From NCBI RefSeq assembly GCF_900176335.1, contig NZ_FWXW01000003.1, positions 62,001-126,000 of the forward strand: 64,000 nucleotides of DNA, written 5' to 3'. The notes under the pieces are model-generated. The model was not told the origin of the DNA, ran no database searches, and saw only the letters and a program-made list of their open reading frames with translations. This DNA is from Papillibacter cinnamivorans DSM 12816 (GTDB lineage Bacteria; Bacillota; Clostridia; Oscillospirales; Oscillospiraceae). Position 1 is the first letter of the stretch. Each line of letters begins with the position of its first letter. The translations under genes were made by a program, and so were the position numbers. Below, in pieces: positions 24,878-34,406 of the stretch.

Positions 24878-26974
24878 ATGAACAGCTTAATGGAACGTAA
24901 AAAATGGGAGTTATCCGAAATACGCCCGGAGGCAATCCGCGCATTGCAGCAGTCCGGACTTCCCTATCTGGCGGCGGCCGTGCTGGCTTCCCGGGGCATC
25001 CGCACACCGGAGGAGGCAGATCTTTTCCTCGCGGCGGGGCACGAGCTGATGCATTCTCCTTTTCTCTTCAAGGACATGGACAAAGCCGTGACCCGGATCC
25101 GGGAGGCACTCCGCCTGGGCGAGCGCATCGCCGTCTTCGGGGACTACGACGTGGACGGCATCACGTCCACCTGCCTTCTGGTGCAGTATCTCCGCAGCCA
25201 GGGCGCAAACTGCATATACTATATACCGGACCGGTTTGAAGAGGGCTACGGCCTCAACGCGGAAGCCATATCCGGTTTTCATACGCGCGGGGTCTCTCTG
25301 ATCATCACCGTGGACTGCGGCATCACCGCCATCCAGGAAATCGCGCAGGCCAAGGCCCTGGGAATCGACGTCATCGTCACGGACCATCACGAGTGCAAGG
25401 AAGAGCTGCCGGACGCTTATGCGGTGGTGGATCCTTTCCGGCCGGGGTGCAGCTATCCCTTCCGGGCCCTTGCGGGGGTCGGCGTCGCCTTCAAGCTGGC
25501 TCTGGCTCTGGCGGGGCCGGAGCGGGAGCGGGAAGTTCTGGACAAATATTCCCCGCTGGCGGCCATCGGGACCGTCGCGGACGTGGTGCAGATGACGGGG
25601 GAAAACCGGGCCATCGTAAGCCACGGGCTGAGGAATATCTCCGCCTACGGAAGCCCCGGGCTGCACAAGCTGCTCGCCGCCATCGGCCTGGGCGACAAGC
25701 CCCTTACCTCCACCAGCATCGGATACATACTGGCTCCCCGGATCAACGCTTCCGGGCGGATCGGCTGCGCGAGCCTGGCCGTGGAGCTGCTCCTCACGGA
25801 GGAGCCGGCGAGGACGGAGGATCTGGTAACCGCTCTGTGCAGCCTCAACGCGGAACGCAAGAACATAGAGCAGGAAATCTTCGCGGACGCGCTCTCCAAG
25901 CTGGAAACGGAGCCGGAGGGAAACCGGTATGCCATCGTGCTGGCCGACGAGGGCTGGCACCAGGGGGTCATCGGGATCGTGGCCTCGCGCCTGGCCGAGC
26001 GGCTCACTACCCCCACTTTTCTCATCTGCCTTTCGGGAGAAAAGGGCAAGGGCTCCTGCCGGAGCTGTTTCGGCATCAACCTCTTCGCCGCCCTGGAATC
26101 GGCCTCGGACCTCCTGCTGGAGTACGGCGGGCACGGGCAGGCGGCGGGATTTACCATTCCGCGGGAAAACATCCCCGCCTTCCGGGCGCGGATGAACGAT
26201 TTCATGAATCGGGCTCTTTCCGGGGGGCAGCCGACCCCCACGCTGCATATCGACGTGGCCATCGAGGATCCCGCGAGCGTCACTCTGGAAAGCGTGGAGG
26301 GCCTCAACCGCCTGGAGCCTTACGGGACAGGAAACCTGCGGCCGGTCTTCTGCCTTCTGGGCGCCCGGGTGGTGTGCATGCAGAACGTCGGCGGGAACCA
26401 TCACCTGAAGATGCGGGTATCCAAGGGTAAAACCATCTTCGAGTGTATTTTCTTCTCAAGAAACATCGAAACCTGCGGGGTCGTTCAGGGGGAGCCGGTG
26501 GATCTGGCGTTTTTCCTGCAGGTCAACGAATTCCGGTCCAACCGGAACGTGCAGCTGCAGCTGATCGATCTCCGGCCGGCCGCCGCCCTGCTGTCCGAAG
26601 AGGCTTCCGCCATAAAGCTGTACCGGCGGCACAGGGGCGGGGAGCCTCTGACCAAAGAGGAGCGGGGAGCGCTGCTCCCCAACCACGAGGATTTTTCGAC
26701 CGTGTGGAAGTATCTCAAGCGTTCTTCCGGGCCGGAGGGCATCGAGGAGACTTACACCGAGCTGTCCCGGAAAATCGCGGGCTCCACAGGGCTTAAAAAC
26801 GCGCTATTGCGCACCATGGTATGTCTGGACGTTTTTTCCGAGCGAGGGCTCATCACGATGGAGGCCCGGCAGGAGACGGTTTCCATCCGTTTTTCCTCCC
26901 GGGAGGGCAAGGTGGATCTGGAGCAATCCGAAATCGTGATCTCTTTAAAAAACGGCGGACTGCCCATCGCTTGA
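24878..26974 (+). CDS. recJ: Single-stranded-DNA-specific exonuclease RecJ
   Basis: A 698-residue 5'-3' ssDNA exonuclease of the DHH phosphoesterase family used in recombination and mismatch/base-excision repair. Catalytic motifs are visible: FGDYDVDGITS (motif I), VTVDCGI (II), VTDHHE (DHH motif III), the ASGRIG segment and YGGHGQAAGF in the DHHA1 domain. A further C-terminal domain of about 130 residues extends past the core, as in many Firmicutes. The start could also be ATG 24890; neither has a strong ribosome site. It directly precedes the RelA/Spo gene, a common Firmicutes arrangement. Confidence 0.95.
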   Translation: MNSLMERKKWELSEIRPEAIRALQQSGLPYLAAAVLASRGIRTPEEADLFLAAGHELMHSPFLFKDMDKAVTRIREALRLGERIAVFGDYDVDGITSTCLLVQYLRSQGANCIYYIPDRFEEGYGLNAEAISGFHTRGVSLIITVDCGITAIQEIAQAKALGIDVIVTDHHECKEELPDAYAVVDPFRPGCSYPFRALAGVGVAFKLALALAGPEREREVLDKYSPLAAIGTVADVVQMTGENRAIVSHGLRNISAYGSPGLHKLLAAIGLGDKPLTSTSIGYILAPRINASGRIGCASLAVELLLTEEPARTEDLVTALCSLNAERKNIEQEIFADALSKLETEPEGNRYAIVLADEGWHQGVIGIVASRLAERLTTPTFLICLSGEKGKGSCRSCFGINLFAALESASDLLLEYGGHGQAAGFTIPRENIPAFRARMNDFMNRALSGGQPTPTLHIDVAIEDPASVTLESVEGLNRLEPYGTGNLRPVFCLLGARVVCMQNVGGNHHLKMRVSKGKTIFECIFFSRNIETCGVVQGEPVDLAFFLQVNEFRSNRNVQLQLIDLRPAAALLSEEASAIKLYRRHRGGEPLTKEERGALLPNHEDFSTVWKYLKRSSGPEGIEETYTELSRKIAGSTGLKNALLRTMVCLDVFSERGLITMEARQETVSIRFSSREGKVDLEQSEIVISLKNGGLPIA

Positions 26975-27040
26975 CGGATTTCGCGGCGCAGGGCGCCGCT
27001 TTTAACCCGTTATATGCATCGGCTGGCAAAGGAGAGCAAA

Positions 27041-29263
27041 ATGGACCCGATACTGGAACGATACTACGCGCTGGAAAATAAAATCAAGAGCTATAATCCG
27101 GCGCTGGACACCAAGCGCCTGTTCGCTGCGTTCCAATTCGCGGACGCCGCCCACAACCTCCAGACACGGAAGGACGGCTCTCCTTATGTGACCCACCCGC
27201 TGTCGGTGGCGGAGATTGTGGCGGAGATGGGGCTGGACATCGACTCCATCATCGCGGCCCTCCTCCACGACTGCATCGAGGACGCGGGGATCACCCACGA
27301 GGAAATCGCCAAAAGTTTCGGCCCGGTGGTGGCCGACCTGGTGGAGGGCGTCACCAAGCTGACCCGGGTGGTATACACCAGCAAGGAAGAGGAGCAGATG
27401 GAAAATCTGCGGAAGATGCTCATGGCCATGGCCAAGGACATCCGTGTCATCCTCATCAAGATCGCCGACCGGCTGCACAACATGCGCACCCTCAAATACC
27501 AGAGCGCGCGGAAGCAGAAGGAAAAGGCACTGGAGACGATGGAGATCTACGCTCCCATCGCGCATCGCCTGGGAATGCAGAAGATCAAGTGGGAACTGGA
27601 GGACCTGTCCCTGCAGTACCTGGATCCCATCGGCTACGCGGAAATCAGCACGGAGCTTGCACAGCGGAGCACGGAACACGAGAAATTCCTGGAGAGCATC
27701 CGCTCCCAGATCGAGGCCCGGATGGAGGAAGAGCACGTCCACAGCCAGGTATACGGACGGGTCAAGCATATCTACAGCATCTACCGGAAGATGTACAGCC
27801 AGAACAAGACCCTCTCCGAGGTCTACGACCTCTACGCCTTCCGGGTCATCGTCGACAACATCCCGGACTGCTACAACGTCCTGGGGTATCTCCACGACCT
27901 GTTCAAGCCGGTTCTGGGGCGCTTCAAGGACTATATCGCCATGCCCAAGCCCAACATGTACCAGTCGCTGCACACCACGGTCATCGGGCGGGAGGGCATC
28001 CCCTTCGAGGTGCAGATCCGCACCTGGGACATGCACCACACGGCGGAATACGGCATCGCGGCCCACTGGAAGTACAAGCAGGGGCTGGAGGGACGCCTGG
28101 GGACCGAGGAAAAGCTGGAATGGGTCCGGCGGCTGCTGGAGAACCAGCAGGACACCGACGCGGAGGAATTTGTCCGGACGCTGAAGATCGACATGTTCGC
28201 CGACGAGGTCTTCGTCTTCACCCCCAAGGGGGACGTGATCAACCTGCCGGCGGGGGCCACCCCCATCGACTTCGCCTACACCATCCACTCCGAGGTGGGC
28301 AACCGCATGGTGGGCGCCAAGGTGAACAACCGCATCGTTACTTTCGACTACGTGCTGCAAAACGGCGACATCGTGGAGGCGGTGACCTCCAAGAGCGCCC
28401 ACGGGCCCAGCCGGGACTGGATCAATATCGCCAAGAGCAACGAAGCCAGAAATAAAATCAAACAGTGGTTCAAGCGGGAGCGGCGGGAAGAAAACATCGC
28501 CCACGGCAAGCTGAGCTTTGAAAGCGAGCTGAAGCGGAACAACATCCCCATTTCCGCCATCACCCCTGAGGACGTGCTGTCCCAGGTCCTCAAAAAGGTG
28601 GCCTTCGGGTCCCTGGAGGAGATGTATGCCGCCATCGGCTACGGAGGCCTTACCTCCCAGAAGGCGGTAAACCGGATTCGGGAGGAGCTTGGGCGCCTGA
28701 ACCGGCTGCACAACGAAAAGGCGGCGGCGGAAAAACTGGCACAGGCGGCGCCCCAGGGCGGGGCCGCCGTCACGCCTCCCATCCCTCCCAGAAAAATGCG
28801 GACCTCGGAATCGGGAATCGTGGTGGAAGGCCTGGATAATTTCCTGGTGAAATTCGCCAAGTGCTGCACCCCGGTGCCGGGAGACAAGATTGTGGGCTTT
28901 ATCACCCGGGGATACGGCGTTTCGGTACACCGGGCGGACTGCCCCAACGCCGACCCCGCCAAGCGAAAACCGGAAGAGCTGGGCCGCTGGATCGACGTGT
29001 CCTGGGCGGAGGGCGGGAAGGACGTCTATCACACCTCCCTGCAGATCACCGCCAAGAACCGGGACGGACTGGTCATGGACATCGCCACCATTTTAAGCAC
29101 CGCCAAGGTCAAGGTGCCGTCCCTCTCCGCCCACGAAGTGGGAGAGGGCTTCGCGGTGATCAGCATCGTGCTGGAAATCCAGGACGTAGAACAGCTGGAC
29201 ACCGTCATGCGGAAACTCAACCAGATCCAGTCCGTCATCGAGGTCAAGCGGGCGGGCGGATAA
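27041..29263 (+). CDS. relA: Bifunctional (p)ppGpp synthetase/hydrolase (RelA/SpoT, Rel)
   Basis: A 740-residue stringent-response enzyme. Domains in order: HD hydrolase (HDCIED near residue 75, intact), (p)ppGpp synthetase (RVKHIYSIYRKM and YQSLHTTVIG), TGS (DEVFVFTPKGDVINLP near residue 385), the CCTPVPGD zinc-finger-like region, and C-terminal ACT. The intact HD and synthetase motifs imply both activities. ATG at 27041 follows AAAGGAG at 27029-27035. It is 66 bases after recJ and leads into dtd. Confidence 0.96.
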   Translation: MDPILERYYALENKIKSYNPALDTKRLFAAFQFADAAHNLQTRKDGSPYVTHPLSVAEIVAEMGLDIDSIIAALLHDCIEDAGITHEEIAKSFGPVVADLVEGVTKLTRVVYTSKEEEQMENLRKMLMAMAKDIRVILIKIADRLHNMRTLKYQSARKQKEKALETMEIYAPIAHRLGMQKIKWELEDLSLQYLDPIGYAEISTELAQRSTEHEKFLESIRSQIEARMEEEHVHSQVYGRVKHIYSIYRKMYSQNKTLSEVYDLYAFRVIVDNIPDCYNVLGYLHDLFKPVLGRFKDYIAMPKPNMYQSLHTTVIGREGIPFEVQIRTWDMHHTAEYGIAAHWKYKQGLEGRLGTEEKLEWVRRLLENQQDTDAEEFVRTLKIDMFADEVFVFTPKGDVINLPAGATPIDFAYTIHSEVGNRMVGAKVNNRIVTFDYVLQNGDIVEAVTSKSAHGPSRDWINIAKSNEARNKIKQWFKRERREENIAHGKLSFESELKRNNIPISAITPEDVLSQVLKKVAFGSLEEMYAAIGYGGLTSQKAVNRIREELGRLNRLHNEKAAAEKLAQAAPQGGAAVTPPIPPRKMRTSESGIVVEGLDNFLVKFAKCCTPVPGDKIVGFITRGYGVSVHRADCPNADPAKRKPEELGRWIDVSWAEGGKDVYHTSLQITAKNRDGLVMDIATILSTAKVKVPSLSAHEVGEGFAVISIVLEIQDVEQLDTVMRKLNQIQSVIEVKRAGG

Positions 29264-29316
29264 CGCCTCCGGGAGAACGGAGACACACCGTATTTTCCTG
29301 AAAGGAGTCCCATGCC

Positions 29317-29763
29317 ATGCGCGCTGTCGTCACCCGCGTCACTTCCGCTTCCGTCACCTCCGGCGAGGAGCTGCTGGGGGAAATAGGCCCCGGATTTCTA
29401 ATCCTGCTGGGAATCGGGACAGGGGACACGGAGGAAACCGTCAACAAGCTGACGGATAAAATCGCTTTTCTGCGGGTCTTCGAGGATGAGGGAGGAAAAA
29501 TGAACCTCTCTTTAAAGGACTCAGGCGGCGCCATGCTGGTGATCTCCCAGTTTACTTTGTACGCCAACTGCCGCCGGGGACGGCGGCCGGATTTTCTGGA
29601 GGCGGCAAGGCCGGAGCTGGCCGTCCCTTTGTACGAGGCTTTCACGGAGCGCTGCCGTTCCCACGGGTTCCGGGTGGAAACCGGTCGGTTCGGGGCTAAC
29701 ATGAAGGTATCCTCCGTCAACGACGGGCCGGTCACATTGCTGCTGGATACCGATCTGTTATAA
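29317..29763 (+). CDS. dtd: D-aminoacyl-tRNA deacylase
   Basis: A 148-residue enzyme that hydrolyses D-aminoacyl-tRNA and glycyl-tRNA(Ala), removing mischarged amino acids. The family motifs SQFTLYA near residue 78 and the C-terminal NDGPVTLLLDT (in place of the usual NxGPVT) are present. The rel-dtd order is conserved in Firmicutes. AAAGGAG lies upstream of the ATG. Confidence 0.95.
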   Translation: MRAVVTRVTSASVTSGEELLGEIGPGFLILLGIGTGDTEETVNKLTDKIAFLRVFEDEGGKMNLSLKDSGGAMLVISQFTLYANCRRGRRPDFLEAARPELAVPLYEAFTERCRSHGFRVETGRFGANMKVSSVNDGPVTLLLDTDLL

Positions 29764-29795
29764 GGAACAAGATATTGATAAATTGAGGTGTAGCT

Positions 29796-30416
29796 ATGCT
29801 GATTCAGTCATTACAGGTAGGAGAAATCGGGACCAACTGTTATCTGCTGATGGACGAGGCCACCCATGAGGCGGCCGTTATCGATCCGGGGGACGAGGCG
29901 CCGCGCATCCTGCGCATGGCAAAGGACGCGGGAGCAACGGTCAAGTATATCCTGCTGACCCACGGCCATTTCGACCACACGCTGGGCGTGGAAGGTGTTC
30001 AGAAGGCGACGGGCGCGACGGTGTATATCCACAGGGGAGACGCGGTGCCCAAAGGGTCCTCCTTCATGCGGGGATACCCCGCGGGGCCCGAGACGGTGTT
30101 TTACGACGAGGGAACAAAACTTCCCCTGGGGAACCTCACCATCGAGGTGATGCACACGCCCGGGCACAGCCGGGGTTCCTGCGTGCTGCGCTGCGGCGAC
30201 GTCCTTTTCACCGGGGACACTCTGTTTCGGGACAGCTGCGGGCGGACCGACCTGCCCGGCGGCAGCTACGGGGAAATCCTCCGCTCCCTCAAGCGGCTGG
30301 CTCAGCTGGAAGGGGACTACAAGGTCTATCCCGGGCACGAGGGATTCAGCGACCTGGACTATGAGCGCAGGAATAATTATTACATGCACGAGGCGCTCCG
30401 AACTCCGGGGATATAA
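29796..30416 (+). CDS. MBL-fold metallohydrolase (glyoxalase II-like, YcbL/YqgX type)
   Basis: A 206-residue metallo-beta-lactamase-fold hydrolase. The metal motif THGHFDH is near residue 56; the second ligands are in HTPGHSRG, FTGDTLF and PGHEG. This is the short glyoxalase II-like family, which hydrolyses thioesters such as S-lactoylglutathione-type compounds in other organisms; the physiological substrate in clostridia is uncertain. Spacing to dtd is 32 bases, so they are probably cotranscribed. Confidence 0.92.
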   Translation: MLIQSLQVGEIGTNCYLLMDEATHEAAVIDPGDEAPRILRMAKDAGATVKYILLTHGHFDHTLGVEGVQKATGATVYIHRGDAVPKGSSFMRGYPAGPETVFYDEGTKLPLGNLTIEVMHTPGHSRGSCVLRCGDVLFTGDTLFRDSCGRTDLPGGSYGEILRSLKRLAQLEGDYKVYPGHEGFSDLDYERRNNYYMHEALRTPGI

Positions 30417-30443
30417 AACCGGACCCGGAAAGGACCGATTTCT

Positions 30444-31931
30444 ATCAAACTGTTACTGAAAGGGCACTCCTATAAATATGCCGCGGAACAGATTTTACTG
30501 GTACTCTTCCCGGAAGAGCGCCCGGAATTTGTTTCCGCGCTGCCGGAAGCGTCGGAGCCCTCGGCCGTCTGCAGCCTGAACACCGGCTCCCGGTACGCCA
30601 CGGCCGTGACTCACCTGCAATACGGCGGAGAACGCTATGAGGGCCGGGCCCGCATCCCCGTGTCCCGGCTTACGGGGAAGCTGGAGACCGACCGGCTGCT
30701 GCAGCAGACTATCAAGCGCTCCTTCTTCCGGGCGGCCTGCAGAGCCACCGGGCAGACCCCTCCCTGGGGTTCCCTCACGGGGATCCGCCCGGCCAAAATC
30801 GTCACGCGCATCTTTGACGGCGGCGGAGACCGGGCGGCGGCGGAGGGCATCCTGCGGGAGGTGTACTCCGTGACGGCCGACCGCCGCCGATTGTGCATCG
30901 ACGCCGCGGAGGCGGGACTAAAAGCCAGGCGGGATCTGGGGGAGCGGGAAATTTCCCTTTATGTGGGCATCCCCTTCTGCCCCACCCGCTGCGCCTATTG
31001 CTCCTTCGTGAGCCACTCCACGGAGAAGTCCTTCCGGCTGGTGGAGCCCTATCTCGCAGCGCTGGAAGAGGAGATCCGAAGGGCCGGAGAACTCGTCCGG
31101 CAGGGCGGATACCGGGTGAGCACGGTGTATATCGGAGGGGGAACGCCCACCACGCTTTCGGCGGAGCAGCTGGAGCGGCTGCTGGGCCGGCTTTCCGATT
31201 CTTTCGATCTGTCCGGGCTGCGGGAGTATACCGTGGAGGCCGGGCGGCCGGACACCATTACGGAGGAAAAGCTGCGTGCGTTAAAGGCCGGCGGCGCCGA
31301 CCGGATCAGCATCAATCCCCAGACCATGGACGACCGGGTGCTTGCCGCCATCGGGAGGAACCACAGCACGAAGCAGACCGGGGATGCTTTTCTCCTGGCC
31401 CGGAAGGCGGGATTTGAAAAAATCAACATGGACCTCATCGCGGGGCTTCCCCAGGACAGCACCGAAGGATTCCGGGACTCTCTCACAAGGGTGCTCGACA
31501 TGAGGCCGGAAAATATCACGGTGCACACCCTTTCGCTGAAAAAGGGCTCCCGGCTCATGCTGGAGGGCGGGAACCTTCCGTCGGCCGGCGAGGTGGAGGC
31601 CATGCTGGATTTCGCGTCCTTCCGGCTCCGTGCGGCGGGTTTTTTCCCTTACTACCTCTATCGGCAGAAATTCATGTCCGGCAATTTTGAAAACGTGGGG
31701 TGGACGAGGCCCGGCTTCGAGGGGCTTTACAACATCTACATCATGGAAGAGCTGCAGACCATCCTGGCCCTGGGGGGAGGCGGGACCACCAAGCTGGTGG
31801 ACCCCAAATCCGGCAGGATCGAACGGATTTTCAATCCAAAATACCCCTACGAATATATCGCGGGAATCGAGGCCGTGCTTCGGAACAAGGCCCGTTTTTT
31901 GGATTTTCCCCAACCCGCAGCAAGGAGCTGA
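30444..31931 (+). CDS. hemZ: Oxygen-independent coproporphyrinogen-III dehydrogenase family protein HemZ
   Basis: A radical SAM protein of about 495 residues. The cluster motif is CPTRCAYC in PFCPTRCAYCSF, followed by the GGGTPT motif and a HemN-type C-terminal region. The reading frame is open from 30417, but there is no ATG, GTG or TTG until GTG 30606, which would remove about 54 conserved-looking residues (KLLLKGHSYKYAAEQIL...). AAAGGA at 30429-30434 is 9 bases before ATC 30444 and 3 before ATT 30438, so a rare AUC or AUU start is likely. Downstream the nucleoside kinase begins 4 bases after the stop. Confidence 0.85.
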   Translation: MKLLLKGHSYKYAAEQILLVLFPEERPEFVSALPEASEPSAVCSLNTGSRYATAVTHLQYGGERYEGRARIPVSRLTGKLETDRLLQQTIKRSFFRAACRATGQTPPWGSLTGIRPAKIVTRIFDGGGDRAAAEGILREVYSVTADRRRLCIDAAEAGLKARRDLGEREISLYVGIPFCPTRCAYCSFVSHSTEKSFRLVEPYLAALEEEIRRAGELVRQGGYRVSTVYIGGGTPTTLSAEQLERLLGRLSDSFDLSGLREYTVEAGRPDTITEEKLRALKAGGADRISINPQTMDDRVLAAIGRNHSTKQTGDAFLLARKAGFEKINMDLIAGLPQDSTEGFRDSLTRVLDMRPENITVHTLSLKKGSRLMLEGGNLPSAGEVEAMLDFASFRLRAAGFFPYYLYRQKFMSGNFENVGWTRPGFEGLYNIYIMEELQTILALGGGGTTKLVDPKSGRIERIFNPKYPYEYIAGIEAVLRNKARFLDFPQPAARS

Positions 31932-31935
31932 GCCG

Positions 31936-32862
31936 ATGCCGTATCACCTCAGGGAAATCAACCGCCGGGTCCGCAGCGACGTCCGGGGGTTTTTGGAAGA
32001 GAGCGACGAGGTCTATCACAAAAAAGTCTCGGGCGCCGCGGAGCACATCTCCCAGCGGGCGCGCATCAGCCCCGTCGTCTTCCTTTCGGGGCCGTCCGGC
32101 TCGGGAAAAACCACTACGGCGGAAAAAATCTCGGCCGAGCTGCAGCGCCGCGGAATCCGCTCTCATACGATTTCCATGGACGACTATTACAAGACCATCG
32201 ACCCTTGCACCGCTCCCCGGAGCGAGACGGGGGAGATCGACTACGAATCGCCGGAATTGCTGGACACAGAGCTGCTGCGGGAGCATTTCTCCAGGCTGGA
32301 AAGCGGCGGGGAGATCCTGATCCCGAGGTTCGACTTTGTCCGGCAGGTGCGGAGCGAACAGCCGCCCCGGCCTTTTCGCCTGGGGAAAAACGAAATCGCT
32401 ATTTTTGAGGGGATCCACGCCCTCAACGACAGGATCACCGGGCAATATCCGCAGGCTTACAGGCTCTACATCAGCGCCCGGTCCAACGTGGAAGACGGGA
32501 AGGAGATCTGCTTCAAGGGCACCTGGATCCGCCTGGTGCGCCGTATCGTGCGGGACTATCAGTTCCGGGGCAACGATGCGGAATACACCATGCGGCTCTG
32601 GGCCGGCGTCCGGCGGGGAGAAAAGCTATACATCTCGCCCTATAAGGAAAGCGCCGATCTGCTTTTCGATTCCTCGCTTCCCTACGAGGTCTCCGTGCTG
32701 AAAAATCTTGCTTCGCGCCTTCTCACTGAAATTCCCCCGGACGTACCGCGAAGGGCCGAGCTCTGCGAGCTTGTCCGGAACCTGGAGCTCTTCGAGTCCA
32801 TCGAGCCGGCTCTGGTGGAGCCCGACTCTCTGCTCCGGGAGTTTATCGGGGGAGAGACCTGA
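31936..32862 (+). CDS. Uridine kinase-like nucleoside kinase
   Basis: A 308-residue P-loop kinase. Walker A is GPSGSGKTT at residues 52-60. The SMDDYYKT and FEGIHALNDRI motifs match the phosphoribulokinase/uridine kinase superfamily. A short N-terminal extension precedes the kinase core; the usual threonyl-tRNA-synthetase-like TGS domain of some clostridial homologues is absent. ATG at 31936 has AAGGAG just upstream and lies 4 bases after hemZ. It fits a local set of nucleoside salvage genes. Confidence 0.85.
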   Translation: MPYHLREINRRVRSDVRGFLEESDEVYHKKVSGAAEHISQRARISPVVFLSGPSGSGKTTTAEKISAELQRRGIRSHTISMDDYYKTIDPCTAPRSETGEIDYESPELLDTELLREHFSRLESGGEILIPRFDFVRQVRSEQPPRPFRLGKNEIAIFEGIHALNDRITGQYPQAYRLYISARSNVEDGKEICFKGTWIRLVRRIVRDYQFRGNDAEYTMRLWAGVRRGEKLYISPYKESADLLFDSSLPYEVSVLKNLASRLLTEIPPDVPRRAELCELVRNLELFESIEPALVEPDSLLREFIGGET

Positions 32863-32944
32863 AAATACCAGGGAGATGCAGTAAAACGCAGGATACCCGC
32901 GTTTCGCCGCGTCTCCTTCTCTTTTTCCAGGCGCCGTTTGTCGA

Positions 32945-32973
32945 TTGATTTTTCCCTCGGCGGGGTGTAGAAT
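32945..32973 (+). promoter_or_regulatory. Sigma-70-type promoter upstream of the zinc-ribbon/PNP genes
   Basis: TTGATT (32945-32950), 17-bp spacer and TAGAAT (32968-32973), leaving a leader of about 170 bases. Confidence 0.5.
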
Positions 32974-33150
32974 AATACCAAAATTGACCTGTTTTCAGGA
33001 ATACCTTCATTCGTTTCAGCGCTGTTTGCAGATTCTACCGGACAACCGATTCTGGCGGGCCGCCGGCCAGTAACGGCGGCAGCCGCACGACACCGCGGAG
33101 AACCCGGGCCCTTCGGGGCGGGGCCTTCCGGAGCGGCATCGGGGTATGAT

Positions 33151-33573
33151 ATGGACGAAAAAGTAAGAGAACTGATGGACAAGGTCCGGGAAACCGCCAT
33201 ATCCATGGGGGAAGCCGCCGAATACACCTTCCGGAACGCCGGAAAACGGGCGGAGGAGATGCTGGGCATCACCAAGCTGAACATGGAAATCTTCGATCTC
33301 AACACCGAGATCAACATCCTGCTGAAGGAAATCGGCCAGATCGTCTACGACACCCACACCGGGAAGGAAACCGACTCCCAGCTCCTGGACAAAAAGCTTG
33401 CAGGAATCGACGAGAAGCGGGTGCAGATCAAAACCTGCAGGGAGCAGATCGCGGCCCTCAAGAAGAGCAGGAACTGCCCGGTCTGCGGCGAGGCGTGCGA
33501 AAAGGACGACAAATTCTGCCGGCGGTGCGGTCAGGTACTGGGAGAAGAATATCCCGCGGGAGATGAAAAATGA
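33151..33573 (+). CDS. Coiled-coil zinc-ribbon protein of unknown function
   Basis: A 140-residue soluble protein. Residues 1-105 are helical and charged, probably coiled coil; the C-terminus has a zinc ribbon with CPVCG and CRRCG pairs. Such proteins are common and mostly uncharacterised in Clostridia. Its stop overlaps the PNP start (ATGA at 33570-33573), so the two are translationally coupled. Confidence 0.8.
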   Translation: MDEKVRELMDKVRETAISMGEAAEYTFRNAGKRAEEMLGITKLNMEIFDLNTEINILLKEIGQIVYDTHTGKETDSQLLDKKLAGIDEKRVQIKTCREQIAALKKSRNCPVCGEACEKDDKFCRRCGQVLGEEYPAGDEK

Positions 33574-34394
33574 GTATATCCTTTAAAGCGTATCGGGAGA
33601 GCGCGGAATATATCAAAAATCGCATCGGCGGCTTCACGCCGCGGATCGCCATGATCCTGGGCTCGGGTCTCGGGTATCTGGGGGACGAGGTGGAGGACGC
33701 CGTCAAAATCCCCTACTCCGAGATCCCCCATTTCAAGGTTTCCACGGCGCCGGGGCACGCGGGGCGGCTGGTTTTCGGCCGGCTGAACGGAAAGCCCGTG
33801 GCGGTGATGCAGGGAAGAATGCACTACTACGAGGGAAACAGCTTCGCCGAGGCGACTTACGCCGTCCGGGTCCTGCGGCTTCTGGGGGCGGAAACCCTGA
33901 TTGTGACCAACGCATCCGGTGGCATCAACCTGGAATTCCGGGCCGGGGATCTGATGCTGATCACCGACCACATCAAGTTTTTCAGCGACGGACCCCTGAG
34001 AGGAGAGAATCTGAGGGAATTCGGCGAGAGGTTCCCCGATGCGACTTTCCTGTATACGCCGGAGTTCCAGCAGCTGGCCCGGGAGTGCGCCCGGGAGCTG
34101 GACATCCCCCTGCGGGAAGGGATCTACATGTTTTTCCCGGGGCCGCAGTACGAAACTCCGGCGGAAATCCGGGCGGCGCGGATTCTGGGTGGAGACGCCG
34201 CGGGAATGTCCACCGTGCCGGAGGTGCTTACCGCCGCCCATGCGGGCATGAAGGTGCTGGGCTTCAGCCTTATTTCCAACATGGCGGCCGGTATCCTCCG
34301 GCAGCCTCTCACGGAAGAAGAGGTCCTGGCGGCGGGAGAAGCCTGCCGGGAAAAGTTTTCCGCCCTGGTGCTGAAATGTCTTTCCAGGCTGTAA
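33570..34394 (+). CDS. punA: Purine-nucleoside phosphorylase (trimeric, class PNP-I)
   Basis: A 274-residue phosphorylase that splits guanosine/inosine-type nucleosides to base and ribose 1-phosphate. Landmarks: LGSGLGYLGDEVE (phosphate site), HAGRLVFG, QGRMHYYEG, TNASGGIN and the purine-binding YETPAEIRAA and VPEVLTAAHAGM. It overlaps the zinc-ribbon gene by 4 bases and is followed after 12 bases by an MTA/SAH deaminase, forming a purine-salvage unit that complements the xpt/BMP operon at 48.8-54.3 kb. Confidence 0.95.
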   Translation: MSISFKAYRESAEYIKNRIGGFTPRIAMILGSGLGYLGDEVEDAVKIPYSEIPHFKVSTAPGHAGRLVFGRLNGKPVAVMQGRMHYYEGNSFAEATYAVRVLRLLGAETLIVTNASGGINLEFRAGDLMLITDHIKFFSDGPLRGENLREFGERFPDATFLYTPEFQQLARECARELDIPLREGIYMFFPGPQYETPAEIRAARILGGDAAGMSTVPEVLTAAHAGMKVLGFSLISNMAAGILRQPLTEEEVLAAGEACREKFSALVLKCLSRL

Positions 34395-34406
34395 AGGAGC
34401 TCATAA

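Noticed and set aside
24911-26404. Minus-strand open frame opposite recJ
   Set aside because: Shadow frame; recJ motifs fix the true strand.
27002-29032. Long minus-strand open frame opposite relA
   Set aside because: Mirror of the GC-rich relA codons; no start signal and no domain.
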